Origin: Rubellimicrobium mesophilum DSM 19309
GTDB taxonomy: Bacteria > Pseudomonadota > Alphaproteobacteria > Rhodobacterales > Rhodobacteraceae
Reading direction: 5' to 3'
DNA length: 64,000 bases
NCBI RefSeq assembly: GCF_000600335.2
Contig: NZ_KK088637.1
Span: forward strand, 55,206 to 119,205
Numbering within the stretch: the stretch's first letter is position 1; the number at the start of each line of letters is the position of its first letter. The position numbers were made by a program, and so were the translations under genes. The notes under the pieces are model-generated. The model ran no database searches and had not been told where the DNA came from. It saw nothing but the letters and a program-made list of their open reading frames with translations. Below, piece by piece: positions 43,536 to 51,934 of this stretch.

Positions 43536-44720
43536 ATGTGGCCCTTCCGCCGCCAGTCTGTTCCCGAAGTCAAAGGTCTCGCTCAACCGAGCGACGACCT
43601 CTATGCCCTATTCGGCATCGTGCCCTCGACGGTGTCCGCCGTCCCCGTGACGGCCGAGGCGGCACTCAGGGTCCCGGCCGTGGGCTCCGCCATCCGTGTC
43701 ATCTCCGAGGCCGTGGCCTGCCTGGACGTCTGCGTGAAGCGCATCGAGGCGGACGGCACCGAGACGGACGTGCCCGACCACCCGGTCCTGCCGCTCCTGC
43801 GGGACGAGGCGAACGACTGGACCTCAGGCTTCGAGCTGGTCCGCGACCTTGTCATTGACGCGCTCTCGGACGACGTGGGCGGCCTCGCCTTTGTGAACCG
43901 CCTCGAAGGCGGCAGCGTGGCCGAGATCATCCGTTACGCCCGGGCCAGCATCTCGGTCACCTTCGACCCGGTGACGGGCGAGCCCTCCTACCAGATGGGT
44001 GGCCAGCCTCTCCCGCGCTCGGCCATGCTCCATGTCCGCAGCCCCTTCGGCCGGGCGCCTCTCACGCTGGCCCGCGAGGCCATCGGCGTGGCCCTCGCCT
44101 TGGAGCGGCACGCCGGCCGGCTCTTCGGTCGCGGCGCCCGGCCCTCCGGCGCACTCAAGTTCCCGAAGGGCATGGGCGAAGACTCGGTGAAGAAGGCCCG
44201 CGCGGCCTGGCGTGCCACGCACGAGGGCGAGGACACCGGCGGGCAGACTGCCATCCTCTATGACGGCGCCGAGTTCGAGCCGTTCACGCTCGCCAGCACC
44301 GACGCGCAGTTCCTGGAGAACCGCAAGTTCCAGATCCTCGAAGTGGCCCGCGCCTTCCGGGTGCCGCCTTCCATGATCTTCGACCTCGACCGGGCGACCT
44401 GGTCCAACACCGAGCAGATGGGGCGGGAGTTCCTCATCTACTGCCTGGAGCCGTGGCTCAAGGTGGTGGAAGGCGCGCTCCGGCGTTCGCTTCTCAGCCC
44501 TGAGGAGCGGGCCACCCACGTCATCCGCTTCGACCGCGACGACCTCACCCGGGCGGACCTGCAGACCCGCGCCACGACCATCAACAGCCTCGTCTCGGCC
44601 CGCGTCATCAACCCGAACGAGGGCCGCTCCTGGCTCGGCTTGGGTCCCTACCCAGGCGGCGAGCAGTTCGCGAACCCGAACATCTCCGCCGCGCTCCCCA
44701 AGTCTGAGGGCGGCGCGTGA
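43536..44720 (+). CDS. HK97-family portal protein
   Basis: The portal forms the ring through which DNA enters the head. The 394-residue protein matches HK97-type portals: an N-terminal AALRVPAVGSAIRVISEAVA, the clip/wing region, and FRVPPSMIFDLDRATWSNTEQMGREFL around residues 272-299, the signature segment of the family. The C-terminus is short. Stop and next start overlap (TGATG), so it opens the morphogenesis operon. Its start follows a weak ribosome binding site (GAGCGGACC). Confidence 0.95.
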   Translation: MWPFRRQSVPEVKGLAQPSDDLYALFGIVPSTVSAVPVTAEAALRVPAVGSAIRVISEAVACLDVCVKRIEADGTETDVPDHPVLPLLRDEANDWTSGFELVRDLVIDALSDDVGGLAFVNRLEGGSVAEIIRYARASISVTFDPVTGEPSYQMGGQPLPRSAMLHVRSPFGRAPLTLAREAIGVALALERHAGRLFGRGARPSGALKFPKGMGEDSVKKARAAWRATHEGEDTGGQTAILYDGAEFEPFTLASTDAQFLENRKFQILEVARAFRVPPSMIFDLDRATWSNTEQMGREFLIYCLEPWLKVVEGALRRSLLSPEERATHVIRFDRDDLTRADLQTRATTINSLVSARVINPNEGRSWLGLGPYPGGEQFANPNISAALPKSEGGA

Positions 44721-45058
44721 TGGAGCAGGTTCTCAGGGCCGGACAACTGGACCGCCGCGTCCAGATCCGACGCGCCACGCTGGCCGACAACGGCCTGGAG
44801 CAGGCGGAGACCTGGGCGGACCACGGCGCCCCTCTCTGGGCCTCCTACGCGCCCGTGGGCGACGCCGAGAGGTGGGCCGCAGGGCAGATGCAGGCGACCC
44901 GGATGGCGCGCTTCACGCTGCGCTGGAGCCCCTTCTCGGCCGACATCGACGCCAAGGACCGGCTGACCTTCGACGGTCGCGAGTGGACCATCCTCGGGGC
45001 CAAGGAAATCGGTCGGCGCGTGAGCGTCGAGCTGACCGCCGTGGCAGGGGCGGACTGA
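44720..45058 (+). CDS. Phage head closure protein
   Basis: The 112-residue protein begins LRAGQLDRRVQIRRATLADN, the first strands of SPP1 gp16/HK97 gp7-like head closure proteins. It contains MRWSP-like beta strands (FTLRWSPFSADIDAKDRL) and ends ILGAKEIGRRVSVELTAVA. It would seal the filled head and attach the tail. It overlaps its neighbours on both sides (ATGA type), showing tight coupling. Confidence 0.88.
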   Translation: MEQVLRAGQLDRRVQIRRATLADNGLEQAETWADHGAPLWASYAPVGDAERWAAGQMQATRMARFTLRWSPFSADIDAKDRLTFDGREWTILGAKEIGRRVSVELTAVAGAD

Positions 45059-45621
45059 TGGCGACCGGCACCCGCGTCCAACTCTCCGGCTTCAAGGAGC
45101 TGGGCGCCCAGCTCAAGCGGCTCAGCACCGCCGTCGCGCGCAACGCTCTGCAGCGGGCCGGGACCTCCGCCATGGAGCCCATGGCCCGCCTCGCCCGCCA
45201 GCTCGCGCCCAAGGACACCGAGGAGTTGGCCGAGAGCATCGACGTGGGCACGGTCGCGGCGAACGACAAGGCGGACGTGGGCAAGTATGCCTACCATCTC
45301 GCCAAGGCCGCGGGCCTGTCCAACGCCGAGGCCGTGACCGAGAAGCGCAATGCCCTGCGGGCGGTGAAGGGCGAGCGCGGCAACTACTACGCCGACGTCT
45401 TCATGGGCCCGGTCGCCGGCCGCGAGAAGCAGGACGTCATCAAGGGCTTCGTGCAGGAGTTCGGCACCCTCACCCGGGAGCCGCAGCCCTACCTCCGCCC
45501 CGCCTTCGAACAGGACAAGGGCGCGATGCTGGAGCGGCTCAAGAAGGAAATCTGGTTCGAGGTCTCCTCTGCCATCGCGCGCTCCGAGGCGGCGAAGGCC
45601 CGTCGGGCGGCAAGGGGCTGA
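45058..45621 (+). CDS. HK97 gp10-like neck/tail protein, copy 1
   Basis: The 187-residue protein has the gp10 signature: VQLSGFKELGAQLKRLS at the N-terminus, LARQLAPKDTEELAESI, and YYADVFMGPVAGREKQDVIKG with VQEFGT later. The family acts in head-tail joining. A second, clearly homologous gene is at 51389, next to the tape measure gene, sharing MGP.AGR, VIKG.VQEFG and RPAFEQDK.A. Having two copies in a small element is unusual. Confidence 0.88.
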   Translation: MATGTRVQLSGFKELGAQLKRLSTAVARNALQRAGTSAMEPMARLARQLAPKDTEELAESIDVGTVAANDKADVGKYAYHLAKAAGLSNAEAVTEKRNALRAVKGERGNYYADVFMGPVAGREKQDVIKGFVQEFGTLTREPQPYLRPAFEQDKGAMLERLKKEIWFEVSSAIARSEAAKARRAARG

Positions 45622-45624
45622 CGC

Positions 45625-46014
45625 ATGGAAGAGGACCTCAAGGCGCTCCTCCTGGCGGACAGCACGGTCCCGACCCTCGTGCCGCCCGGGTCCATCAACT
45701 GGCGCAGGCGTCCGCAGGGCATCGGCCTTCCGGCCATCGTGCTGCGGGTCATCAACGACCGGCCCGTTTACACTCTCTCGGACACCACCGACCGCTCGAC
45801 GGCCCGCGTGCAGGTCGACTGCTGGTCGCTCAGCTACAAGCAGGTCAAGGCCATCAGCCGCGCAGTCCTCCTCTGCCTGAGCGGCCACCGGGACGCGACC
45901 TTCTCGCGCATCTGGCTGCTCGGTGCCCGTGACACCCAGGACCCCGAAGCCAAGGACGACCCGGCCGGCGTCAGCTTGGACTTCGAGATTGACTACCGCG
46001 TGGGAGCCGCCTGA
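45625..46014 (+). CDS. Tail completion (DUF3168-like) protein
   Basis: The 129-residue protein resembles DUF3168/tail terminator proteins: MEEDLKALLLADSTVPTLV at the start, IVLRVINDRPVYTLSD and RVQVDCWSLSYKQVKAISRA (strand and helix of the family). It would cap the tail tube at the head end. No tail tube gene follows, in contrast to normal siphophages. It starts 3 bases after the gp10-like gene and overlaps the protease start. Confidence 0.8.
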   Translation: MEEDLKALLLADSTVPTLVPPGSINWRRRPQGIGLPAIVLRVINDRPVYTLSDTTDRSTARVQVDCWSLSYKQVKAISRAVLLCLSGHRDATFSRIWLLGARDTQDPEAKDDPAGVSLDFEIDYRVGAA

Positions 46015-46514
46015 TGGACCGCCTCTACTTCGAGACCAAGCTCATCAGCGACGACGACGGCGCCATCGAGGGCCTCGCCTGGCCCTTCGGCACCCCGGAC
46101 CGCGTCGGCGACGTAATCGAGAAGGGCGCCTTCGCGGGCGCCTCGCTGCCCCTGCCCATGCTGTTCGGCCATGACCTGAACGACCCCGTGGGCACCTGGG
46201 ACGCGGCCGAAGAGGCCCCGGATGGCCTCAGGCTCAAGGGCCGGCTCCTGGTGGGCGAAGTGGCCCGGGCGCGCGAGGTGCGGGCGCTGGTGCGCTCCGG
46301 CGCCGTGCGCGGCCTCTCGGTGGGCTTCCGCACCCGCAAGGCGGCCAACCGCAAGGGCGGCGGCCGGACCATCACCGACCTCGAACTCCTCGAGGTCAGC
46401 CTCGTGACGATCCCCATGCACCCTGGCGCGCAGGTGACGTCCGCCAAGTCGGCGATCCGGGCGCTCGCCCTCGCCGCCTCACTCAACCGCGCTGCGGCGC
46501 AACTCAGAAGGTAG
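46014..46514 (+). CDS. HK97-family prohead protease
   Basis: The 166-residue serine protease processes the capsid during maturation. IEGLAWPFGTPDRVGDVIEKG opens the fold, the catalytic His is in MLFGHDLND and the Ser in VRGLSVGFRTR, with the acidic partner in LELLEVSLVTIPM. It lies directly before the major capsid gene and shares the TGATG overlap with the gene before it. Confidence 0.93.
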   Translation: MDRLYFETKLISDDDGAIEGLAWPFGTPDRVGDVIEKGAFAGASLPLPMLFGHDLNDPVGTWDAAEEAPDGLRLKGRLLVGEVARAREVRALVRSGAVRGLSVGFRTRKAANRKGGGRTITDLELLEVSLVTIPMHPGAQVTSAKSAIRALALAASLNRAAAQLRR

Positions 46515-46519
46515 CCACC

Positions 46520-47665
46520 ATGCTGCATCAAGGACCCGGCGCCTTCGGCGCCATCGAACGCAAGGGCGAGGAGGAGACGCCGGACGACGTCGTCACCAAG
46601 GCCATCGCGGACCTGACCAAGACCGTCGACGAGCGGCTCTCGGCCGTCGAGCAGAAGGCGGACACCACCAAGCTCGTGGAGCGGCTCGCCAAGCTGGAGG
46701 CCAAGGCCAACCGCCCCGGCGCGGGTGAGCAGGCCAAGCCTGACCTCGACGAGGTGCGCAAGAGCTTCGCGACCTACCTGCGTCTCGGCAACGCCACCCC
46801 GGCCGAAGACCTCAAGACCCTCACGGTCTCCAGCGACCCGCAGGGCGGCTACCTCGCCCCGACCGAGATGGCCTCGGAGTTCATCCGCAACCTCGTCCAG
46901 TTCTCGCCCGTGCGGGGCATCGCGAGCGTGCGCTCGACCGCCGCGCCCTCGGTCATCTACCCGACCCGGACCGGCATCACCAACGCCGCCTGGAAGGGCG
47001 AGACGCAGGCGCAGACCGCGTCCGAGCCGGCCTTCGGGCAGGCCGAGGTGGTGGTCCGCGAGATCAACACCTACGTCGACATCAGCAACCAACTCCTCGC
47101 TGACAGCGCCGGCCAGGCCGAGTCCGAGGTTCGCCTCGCCCTTGAGGAGGACTTCGGCCAGAAGGAGGCGCTGGCCTTCATCTCCGGCGACGGCGTGCTG
47201 GCGCCCGAGGGCATCCTGACCAACACCGGGATCAGCTCGACCACGGCGGCCTCTGCCACGGTGTTCACCTCCGACGAACTCATCACCGTCATGTATGCGC
47301 TGCCGGCCATGTATCGGAATGCCGGCACCTGGGTGATGAACGGCACCACCCTCGCGACGCTGCGCAAGCTCAAGGACGGCCAGGGCAACTACCTCTGGCA
47401 GCCTTCCTACCAGGCCGGGCTGCCCGAGACGCTGCTGGGCCGCCCCATCGTCGAGATGGTGGACATGCCCGACGTGGCGACCGGCGCCGTGCCGATCATC
47501 TTCGGCGACTGGTCCGGCTACCGGATCGTTGACCGCGTGGGCCTCTCGGTCCTCGTGAACCCCTACATCCGCGCGACCGACGGCATCACCCGCATGCACG
47601 CCACCCGTCGCGTGGGCGGACGCGTCCTGCAGGCCGCGAAGTTCCGCAAGCTCAAGATGGCCTGA
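46520..47665 (+). CDS. HK97-family major capsid protein
   Basis: The 381-residue protein has an N-terminal helical delta domain (about residues 15-80, Glu/Lys/Leu-rich, EQKADTTKLVERLAKLEAKA), probably removed by the protease. The shell domain follows, with GGYLAPTEMASEFIRNLVQF, FGQAEVVVREINTYVDISNQ and VPIIFGDWSGYRIVDRVG, typical HK97 landmarks. The first residues include a Gly/Pro-rich tail. Cleavage should fall near residues 95-115. The protease lies 5 bases upstream. Confidence 0.96.
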   Translation: MLHQGPGAFGAIERKGEEETPDDVVTKAIADLTKTVDERLSAVEQKADTTKLVERLAKLEAKANRPGAGEQAKPDLDEVRKSFATYLRLGNATPAEDLKTLTVSSDPQGGYLAPTEMASEFIRNLVQFSPVRGIASVRSTAAPSVIYPTRTGITNAAWKGETQAQTASEPAFGQAEVVVREINTYVDISNQLLADSAGQAESEVRLALEEDFGQKEALAFISGDGVLAPEGILTNTGISSTTAASATVFTSDELITVMYALPAMYRNAGTWVMNGTTLATLRKLKDGQGNYLWQPSYQAGLPETLLGRPIVEMVDMPDVATGAVPIIFGDWSGYRIVDRVGLSVLVNPYIRATDGITRMHATRRVGGRVLQAAKFRKLKMA

Positions 47666-47678
47666 GGAGGCAGCCCCG

Positions 47679-48059
47679 ATGCGTGACCTTTCCCGCAACA
47701 TCAAGACGGCCCTGGCGCTCGCCCCGGCCGTCCTCACCGCCACCGCGAACGGCGTGGCCATCGACCTCAAGGGCGCGAACGGGGTGGCCTTCGTGGTCAA
47801 CACCGGCGCCCTGGCGGGCTCGGCCATCTTCGCCGCCAAAGTGCAGGAGAGCGACGACGGCTCGACCTTCGCCGACGTCGTCGACACGACCCTGGTGGAC
47901 AGCAACGCGCCTGCCACGCTGGCGGCGTCGAGCACCTACAAGCTCGGGTATCGCGGCTTCAAGCGCTACGCCCGCGTGGTGCTGACCTACACCTCGGGCA
48001 CCAGCCTCGCGGCCGGCGCTTCGGCGGTCCTCAACGTGGGCGACCTGCCGGTCGCCTGA
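47679..48059 (+). CDS. Hypothetical virion-associated protein
   Basis: The 126-residue protein is Ala/Gly/Thr-rich with alternating beta segments (GVAFVVNTGALAGSAIFAAK, VQESDDGSTFADV, YARVVLTYTSGTSLAAGASA). Such beta sandwich proteins after the capsid gene often decorate the head. It is too short and out of position for a typical tail tube. It follows the capsid gene by 13 bases, with GAGGAGG before the ATG. Confidence 0.75.
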   Translation: MRDLSRNIKTALALAPAVLTATANGVAIDLKGANGVAFVVNTGALAGSAIFAAKVQESDDGSTFADVVDTTLVDSNAPATLAASSTYKLGYRGFKRYARVVLTYTSGTSLAAGASAVLNVGDLPVA

Positions 48060-48079
48060 GTCCGGTCTCAGGGGCAGCC

Positions 48080-48427
48080 ATGCCGATGAAACCTTCTCGT
48101 CTCTGCGGCTGTGGCCGGGTCATCCCCGGCGGGGAGACCTGCGGCCCCTGCACCGCCGAGCGGAAGGCCCGCGCCGAGCAGCGCCGGCCGAACGCCAACG
48201 CCCGGGGCTACACCTCGGTCTGGCGCAAGGCCAGCGCCCGCTTCCTTGAGGAGCACCCCTTCTGCCGGCACGATGGCTGCCGCGCGCGGGCGACCCTCGT
48301 CGACCACGTTCGACCCCACCGGGGCGACCCCCAGCTCTTCTGGGACAAGACCAACTGGCAGCCGCTCTGCACCACGCATCACAGCGGGGCCAAGCAGCGC
48401 GAAGAGCGCCGCAACCCCCTGAGGTAA
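48080..48427 (+). CDS. HNH endonuclease
   Basis: The 115-residue protein has a zinc-binding CGCGRVIPGGETCGPC segment near the N-terminus and an HNH motif: VDHVRPHRGD, then NWQPLCTTHHSGAK. HNH proteins next to terminases act in packaging of HK97-type phages. Two genes lie between it and the small terminase subunit. The C-terminus is short and basic. Confidence 0.92.
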   Translation: MPMKPSRLCGCGRVIPGGETCGPCTAERKARAEQRRPNANARGYTSVWRKASARFLEEHPFCRHDGCRARATLVDHVRPHRGDPQLFWDKTNWQPLCTTHHSGAKQREERRNPLR

Positions 48428-48430
48428 CCC

Positions 48431-48688
48431 ATGGCCACCGACAACTTCCAAAGCTTCGTGAAGGGGCTCGACAGCGTGGCGGACACGCACCGCGTCATCA
48501 CGCCCGGGACTGGCGTCCTCGACCCCAAGCCGCGCGCCCTCTTCTTCAACGGCACCTCCGCCGGGACCATCACCGTCGAAGATGGGCTCGGCACCTCCAT
48601 CGTCTACAACTGCCAGCCCGGCCAGGTGCTCCCCTTCCGGGGGACGAAGGTCACGGCGGCCACCGCCACCGTCGTCGGGTGGGAGTGA
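48431..48688 (+). CDS. Hypothetical structural protein
   Basis: The 85-residue protein (FNGTSAGTITVEDGLG, YNCQPGQVLPFRGTKV) is beta-rich and resembles the short head-spike or trimeric decoration-type proteins of phages. No enzyme motif. It lies 3 bases from the HNH gene and its stop overlaps the next start. Role inferred from position only. Confidence 0.7.
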   Translation: MATDNFQSFVKGLDSVADTHRVITPGTGVLDPKPRALFFNGTSAGTITVEDGLGTSIVYNCQPGQVLPFRGTKVTAATATVVGWE

Positions 48689-48990
48689 TGGCCATCATCA
48701 CCCCACCCGAGGCCATGCTCTATGCCCACGTCGACCACGACGAGGAGTACGACCTCATCGTGGGGCTCGTCGACGCGGCGCAGGCCCATATCGAGCGGCT
48801 TCTCGGCTTCAGGATCGAGGAGACCTACGGCGGCGAGGATCAGGACCCCGTTCCCGAGGACCTGAAGCTGGCGGTCAACCTGCTCGCGGCCTGGTGGTTC
48901 GACAACCGGACGGCGGCCGACGAGGCGCGCCGCGAGGTGCCCTTCGGCGTCCGCGAGATCGTCAACGAGCACCGGGAGTTCACCTTCTGA
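48688..48990 (+). CDS. Head-tail connector protein (gp6-like)
   Basis: The 100-residue helical protein (DLIVGLVDAAQAHIERLLGF near the N-terminus, LAVNLLAAWWFDNRTAA in the middle, VPFGVREIVNEHR at the end) fits gp6-type connector proteins of HK97-like phages, which bind under the portal. Overlaps the neighbouring genes by ATGA type junctions. Confidence 0.88.
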   Translation: MAIITPPEAMLYAHVDHDEEYDLIVGLVDAAQAHIERLLGFRIEETYGGEDQDPVPEDLKLAVNLLAAWWFDNRTAADEARREVPFGVREIVNEHREFTF

Positions 48991-49382
48991 TGAAGGGGAC
49001 CAAGCCCACCCTGCGCACCGACCCTGCGGCTCTGGGCGAGCTGCCGGCGCCCGACTGGCTCAGCGAGGACGCGGCGGCCGAGTGGACGCGCGTCATGCCG
49101 ATCCTGACCGAGCGGCGCATCCTGACCGAGGCGGACCTGGGCTCCCTGGAGAACTACTGCACGGCCATCGGGCAGGTGCGGCAGATGGAGCGCCACCTGC
49201 AGGACTATGGCCACATCCTCGACGTGGAGGGCGTCTGGAAGCGCAACCCGGCCGTGGGCGTCCAGTCCGACGCCATGACCCGCGCCCGCCTCCTCGCGGC
49301 CGAGCTCGGCCTCACCCCCGTCTCCCGCTCCCGCCCGGCGATCCGCGAGGACGCCGACGAAGACGACGACCTGGTGACCTGA
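48990..49382 (+). CDS. Terminase small subunit (P27-like)
   Basis: The 130-residue protein has the P27 pattern: PAPDWLSEDAAAEWTRVMPIL, then LTEADLGSLENYCTAIGQVR with helix-turn-helix like spacing, and VQSDAMTRARLLAAELGL at the end. It recognises the packaging site. The stop overlaps the start of the large subunit. The acidic end (DADEDDDLVT) is typical. Confidence 0.9.
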   Translation: MKGTKPTLRTDPAALGELPAPDWLSEDAAAEWTRVMPILTERRILTEADLGSLENYCTAIGQVRQMERHLQDYGHILDVEGVWKRNPAVGVQSDAMTRARLLAAELGLTPVSRSRPAIREDADEDDDLVT

Positions 49383-50989
49383 TGCTGGTCCCGGCCTGGA
49401 TCAACGACGGCTCCGACATCCCCGACCCGCTGGGCTACGGGGAGCGCGCCGTCGCGTGGCTCAAGCGTCTCAAGCATCCGAAGAACCCCGCGCTTGGCCA
49501 CCCCTTCCAGCTCGACCCCTGGCAGGAGCGGACCGTCCGGCGCATCTACGGGCCCCGCAACCCGGACGGCTCCCGCGTGGTCCGCCGCGTCGTGCTCCTG
49601 CTGCCCCGGGGCAACCGCAAGACCAGCCTCGCCGCCGGGCTCACGCTCCTGCACCTCGTCGGGCCGGAGAAGTCGCCGGGCAACCTGATCGTCTCGGCCG
49701 CCTCCGCGCATGAGCAGGCGCTGGAGCTGTTCAACGAGGTGGCCATGGTCGTCCAGAACGACGGGCGGCTCTCGAAGCACCTCTCCGTCCGGGAATACGT
49801 CTCCCGCATCGCCTTCCCGCGCGACCGCTCGCGCTACGTGGCGGTGGCCTCCGACGGTAAGGTCCAGCACGGCAAGACGCCGAACGTGGTCATCGCCGAC
49901 GAGCTGCACGCCTGGGAGGGCCGCGCCGGCCTGCGTCAGTGGGAGGCGCTGGACTCCGCGCTGGTCAAGGTGCCGGGCACGCTCCTCATCGTCGCCAGCA
50001 CGTCGGGCCGGGGCCAGGAGAACCTCGCCTGGGAGACCGTCTCCTACGCCATCAAGGTCCAGAAGGGCGAGATCGACGACCCCGCCACGCTGCCCGTCAT
50101 CTTCATGGCTGAGGCCGAGGACGACTACCGCGACGAGGCGCTCTGGTTCGCGGTGAACCCCGGCCTTCAGCACGGCTATCCCGACCTCGCGGGCTTCCGC
50201 GACAAGGCCCGCAAGGCCGAGCACTCGCCCTTCGAGCGCGACAGCTTCCTCCAGTTCAACCTCAACCGCTGGCTGGACCAGTCGACCTCGCCCTTTGTCG
50301 AGATGCACGTCTACGACCGGGGCGCGGGCGAGGTGGACCTCGACGAGCTGGAGATGGTGCAGGAGCCGGCTTGGATCGGGGTGGACCTCTCGAAGAACGA
50401 GGACCTCACCTGCGTGGTCGCGTGCTGGCGCGACGGCGACGACGGCTACCAGGTGCGGCCGTGGTTCTTCTGTCCCGAGGACAACCTGCGCGCCCGGGGC
50501 GAGCGGCACGGGGTCGACTACGTCACCTGGGCCGAGCAGGGCTTCATCGTCCCGACCCCGGGCAACACCGTCGACCTCCGCGCGGTGGAGGAGCACGTCC
50601 GCAAGCTCTGCGCCGACTTCCCGGTCCGCGAGATTGCCTTCGACCCGACCTACGGCCGGCACATGATGGCCAGCCTCAACGACGACGGCCTGCCCGTGGT
50701 GGAGTTCCGGCAGGGCTGGGTCAGCATGGCGCCCGCCGTGAAGGAGCTGGAGCGGGCCATCCTCGCCGGGCGCTTCCGCCACGGGGGCAACCCGGTGCTG
50801 CGGTGGAACTTCGAGAACATCCAGCTCCATGTGGATCAGGCCGGCAACCGGTCGTTCCACAAGGGCAAGAGCGGCAACAAGATCGACGGCGCCGTCGCAG
50901 CGGCGATGGCCGTGGCGCGCTGCGCCTCGGGCGAGGGCCAATACACCACGGACGCGCCCTGGTTCGACGACGACATGTGGACAGCCTGA
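49382..50989 (+). CDS. Terminase large subunit
   Basis: The 535-residue packaging motor has an ATPase domain with a modified Walker A (LLLPRGNRKTSLAAG, residues about 72-86), Walker B VVIADELHAWEG and a VASTSGRGQENL coupling motif. The nuclease domain follows with the catalytic Asp residues in IGVDLSKNEDL, EIAFDPTYGRHM and NKIDGAVAAAMAVA. It belongs to the HK97/P27-associated type. It is positioned after the head genes, not before the portal. Confidence 0.96.
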   Translation: MLVPAWINDGSDIPDPLGYGERAVAWLKRLKHPKNPALGHPFQLDPWQERTVRRIYGPRNPDGSRVVRRVVLLLPRGNRKTSLAAGLTLLHLVGPEKSPGNLIVSAASAHEQALELFNEVAMVVQNDGRLSKHLSVREYVSRIAFPRDRSRYVAVASDGKVQHGKTPNVVIADELHAWEGRAGLRQWEALDSALVKVPGTLLIVASTSGRGQENLAWETVSYAIKVQKGEIDDPATLPVIFMAEAEDDYRDEALWFAVNPGLQHGYPDLAGFRDKARKAEHSPFERDSFLQFNLNRWLDQSTSPFVEMHVYDRGAGEVDLDELEMVQEPAWIGVDLSKNEDLTCVVACWRDGDDGYQVRPWFFCPEDNLRARGERHGVDYVTWAEQGFIVPTPGNTVDLRAVEEHVRKLCADFPVREIAFDPTYGRHMMASLNDDGLPVVEFRQGWVSMAPAVKELERAILAGRFRHGGNPVLRWNFENIQLHVDQAGNRSFHKGKSGNKIDGAVAAAMAVARCASGEGQYTTDAPWFDDDMWTA

Positions 50990-51002
50990 GGAGGCACGAA
51001 CT

Positions 51003-51392
51003 TTGGATATCTCGGCTTTTGACACCCGCCCCAAGAGTAGTGCAGGCGTCGACATCCCTCTCGTGATCGAGGGCGCGACCCAATACGGCGACGACGACAA
51101 GCCCATCACCTTCAAGGTCAAGGGCCTCGCCGATCCGGACGTCCACCGGCTCTACCTGCAGCAGGCCCGCAGCCCCAGCAAGACGCCGGAAGAGGTGCTC
51201 GCCGCTGACCTCAGGTTCGCTCAGGTGGCGGTCCTGGGCTGGTCGGCCAACTGGAAGCTGGACGGCAAAGCGGTGCCGTTCTCCCGTGGCGCCGTCGACA
51301 AGGTCTTTACCATCCCGGCCATCCGGGCCGCGATCCTATCCCAGGTCACGAAGGAACGTCACTTCATGAACGGGGCCTCAGCCCAGCCGTGA
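51003..51392 (+). CDS. Tail assembly chaperone-like protein, TTG start
   Basis: The 129-residue protein (LVIEGATQYGDDDKPITFKV, VAVLGWSANWKLDGKAVPFS, VFTIPAIRAAILSQV) resembles tail assembly chaperones in which GW.....LDGK.VPFS is conserved. The best start is TTG 51003, 9 bases after GAGGAGG; no ATG lies near. It precedes the second gp10-like gene and the tape measure gene, the usual chaperone position. No slippery frameshift cassette is obvious. Confidence 0.75.
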   Translation: MDISAFDTRPKSSAGVDIPLVIEGATQYGDDDKPITFKVKGLADPDVHRLYLQQARSPSKTPEEVLAADLRFAQVAVLGWSANWKLDGKAVPFSRGAVDKVFTIPAIRAAILSQVTKERHFMNGASAQP

Positions 51393-51934
51393 AGATGACC
51401 TTCCGCCTCGACGGAGCCACAGAGCTGAAAGAGCAGCTCGACAAGCTCAGGGCTTCCACAGCCAAGGCCGCGCTCCAACGCGCCGGCCTGAAGGCGTTGC
51501 AGCCCATGGCGGATCTCGCTCGGAGCTTGGCGCCGGAGAAGACCGGGGAACTCGCCCAGAGCATCGCCGTCGGCGCGCAGGCAAAGAACGACGAGGTGGG
51601 GCGCCTCGCCTACCGCTTCGTGATGGGCGGCGGCGGCACCAGGGAGCAGGCTGTCACGGCCATGCGTCAGGCCCGACGTGAGGAGAAGGGCCGGCGCGGC
51701 GCATACTACGTCGACCTTTACATGGGTCCGCGCGCCGGTCGCTCCCGGGACGAGGTCATCAAGGGCATCGTGCAGGAGTTCGGCTCCTTCCGCGTGGAGC
51801 CCCACCCCTACATGCGTCCGGCCTTCGAGCAGGACAAAGACGCTTTGATGCAGCGGCTCTCGGACGAGGTCCGGGCCGAAGTCGCGAAAGCCATATCTCG
51901 CGCCGCCGCGCGCGCAGCCCGAAGGAAGACTTGA
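51389..51934 (+). CDS. HK97 gp10-like protein, copy 2
   Basis: The 181-residue paralogue of the gene at 45058 shares the N-terminal TELKEQLDKLRASTAKAALQ pattern and YYVDLYMGPRAGRSRDEV, VIKGIVQEFG and RPAFEQDKDAL. The start is GTG 51389, overlapping the previous stop, or ATG 51395. It is separated from copy 1 by 6 kb of head and packaging genes. The tape measure gene begins immediately after its stop. Confidence 0.88.
   Translation: MKMTFRLDGATELKEQLDKLRASTAKAALQRAGLKALQPMADLARSLAPEKTGELAQSIAVGAQAKNDEVGRLAYRFVMGGGGTREQAVTAMRQARREEKGRRGAYYVDLYMGPRAGRSRDEVIKGIVQEFGSFRVEPHPYMRPAFEQDKDALMQRLSDEVRAEVAKAISRAAARAARRKT

Noticed and set aside
47679..48059. Major tail tube protein.
   Set aside because: It is too short, lies between the capsid and HNH genes rather than after the tail completion gene, and has no tube-like motif. 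A head decoration role fits better.
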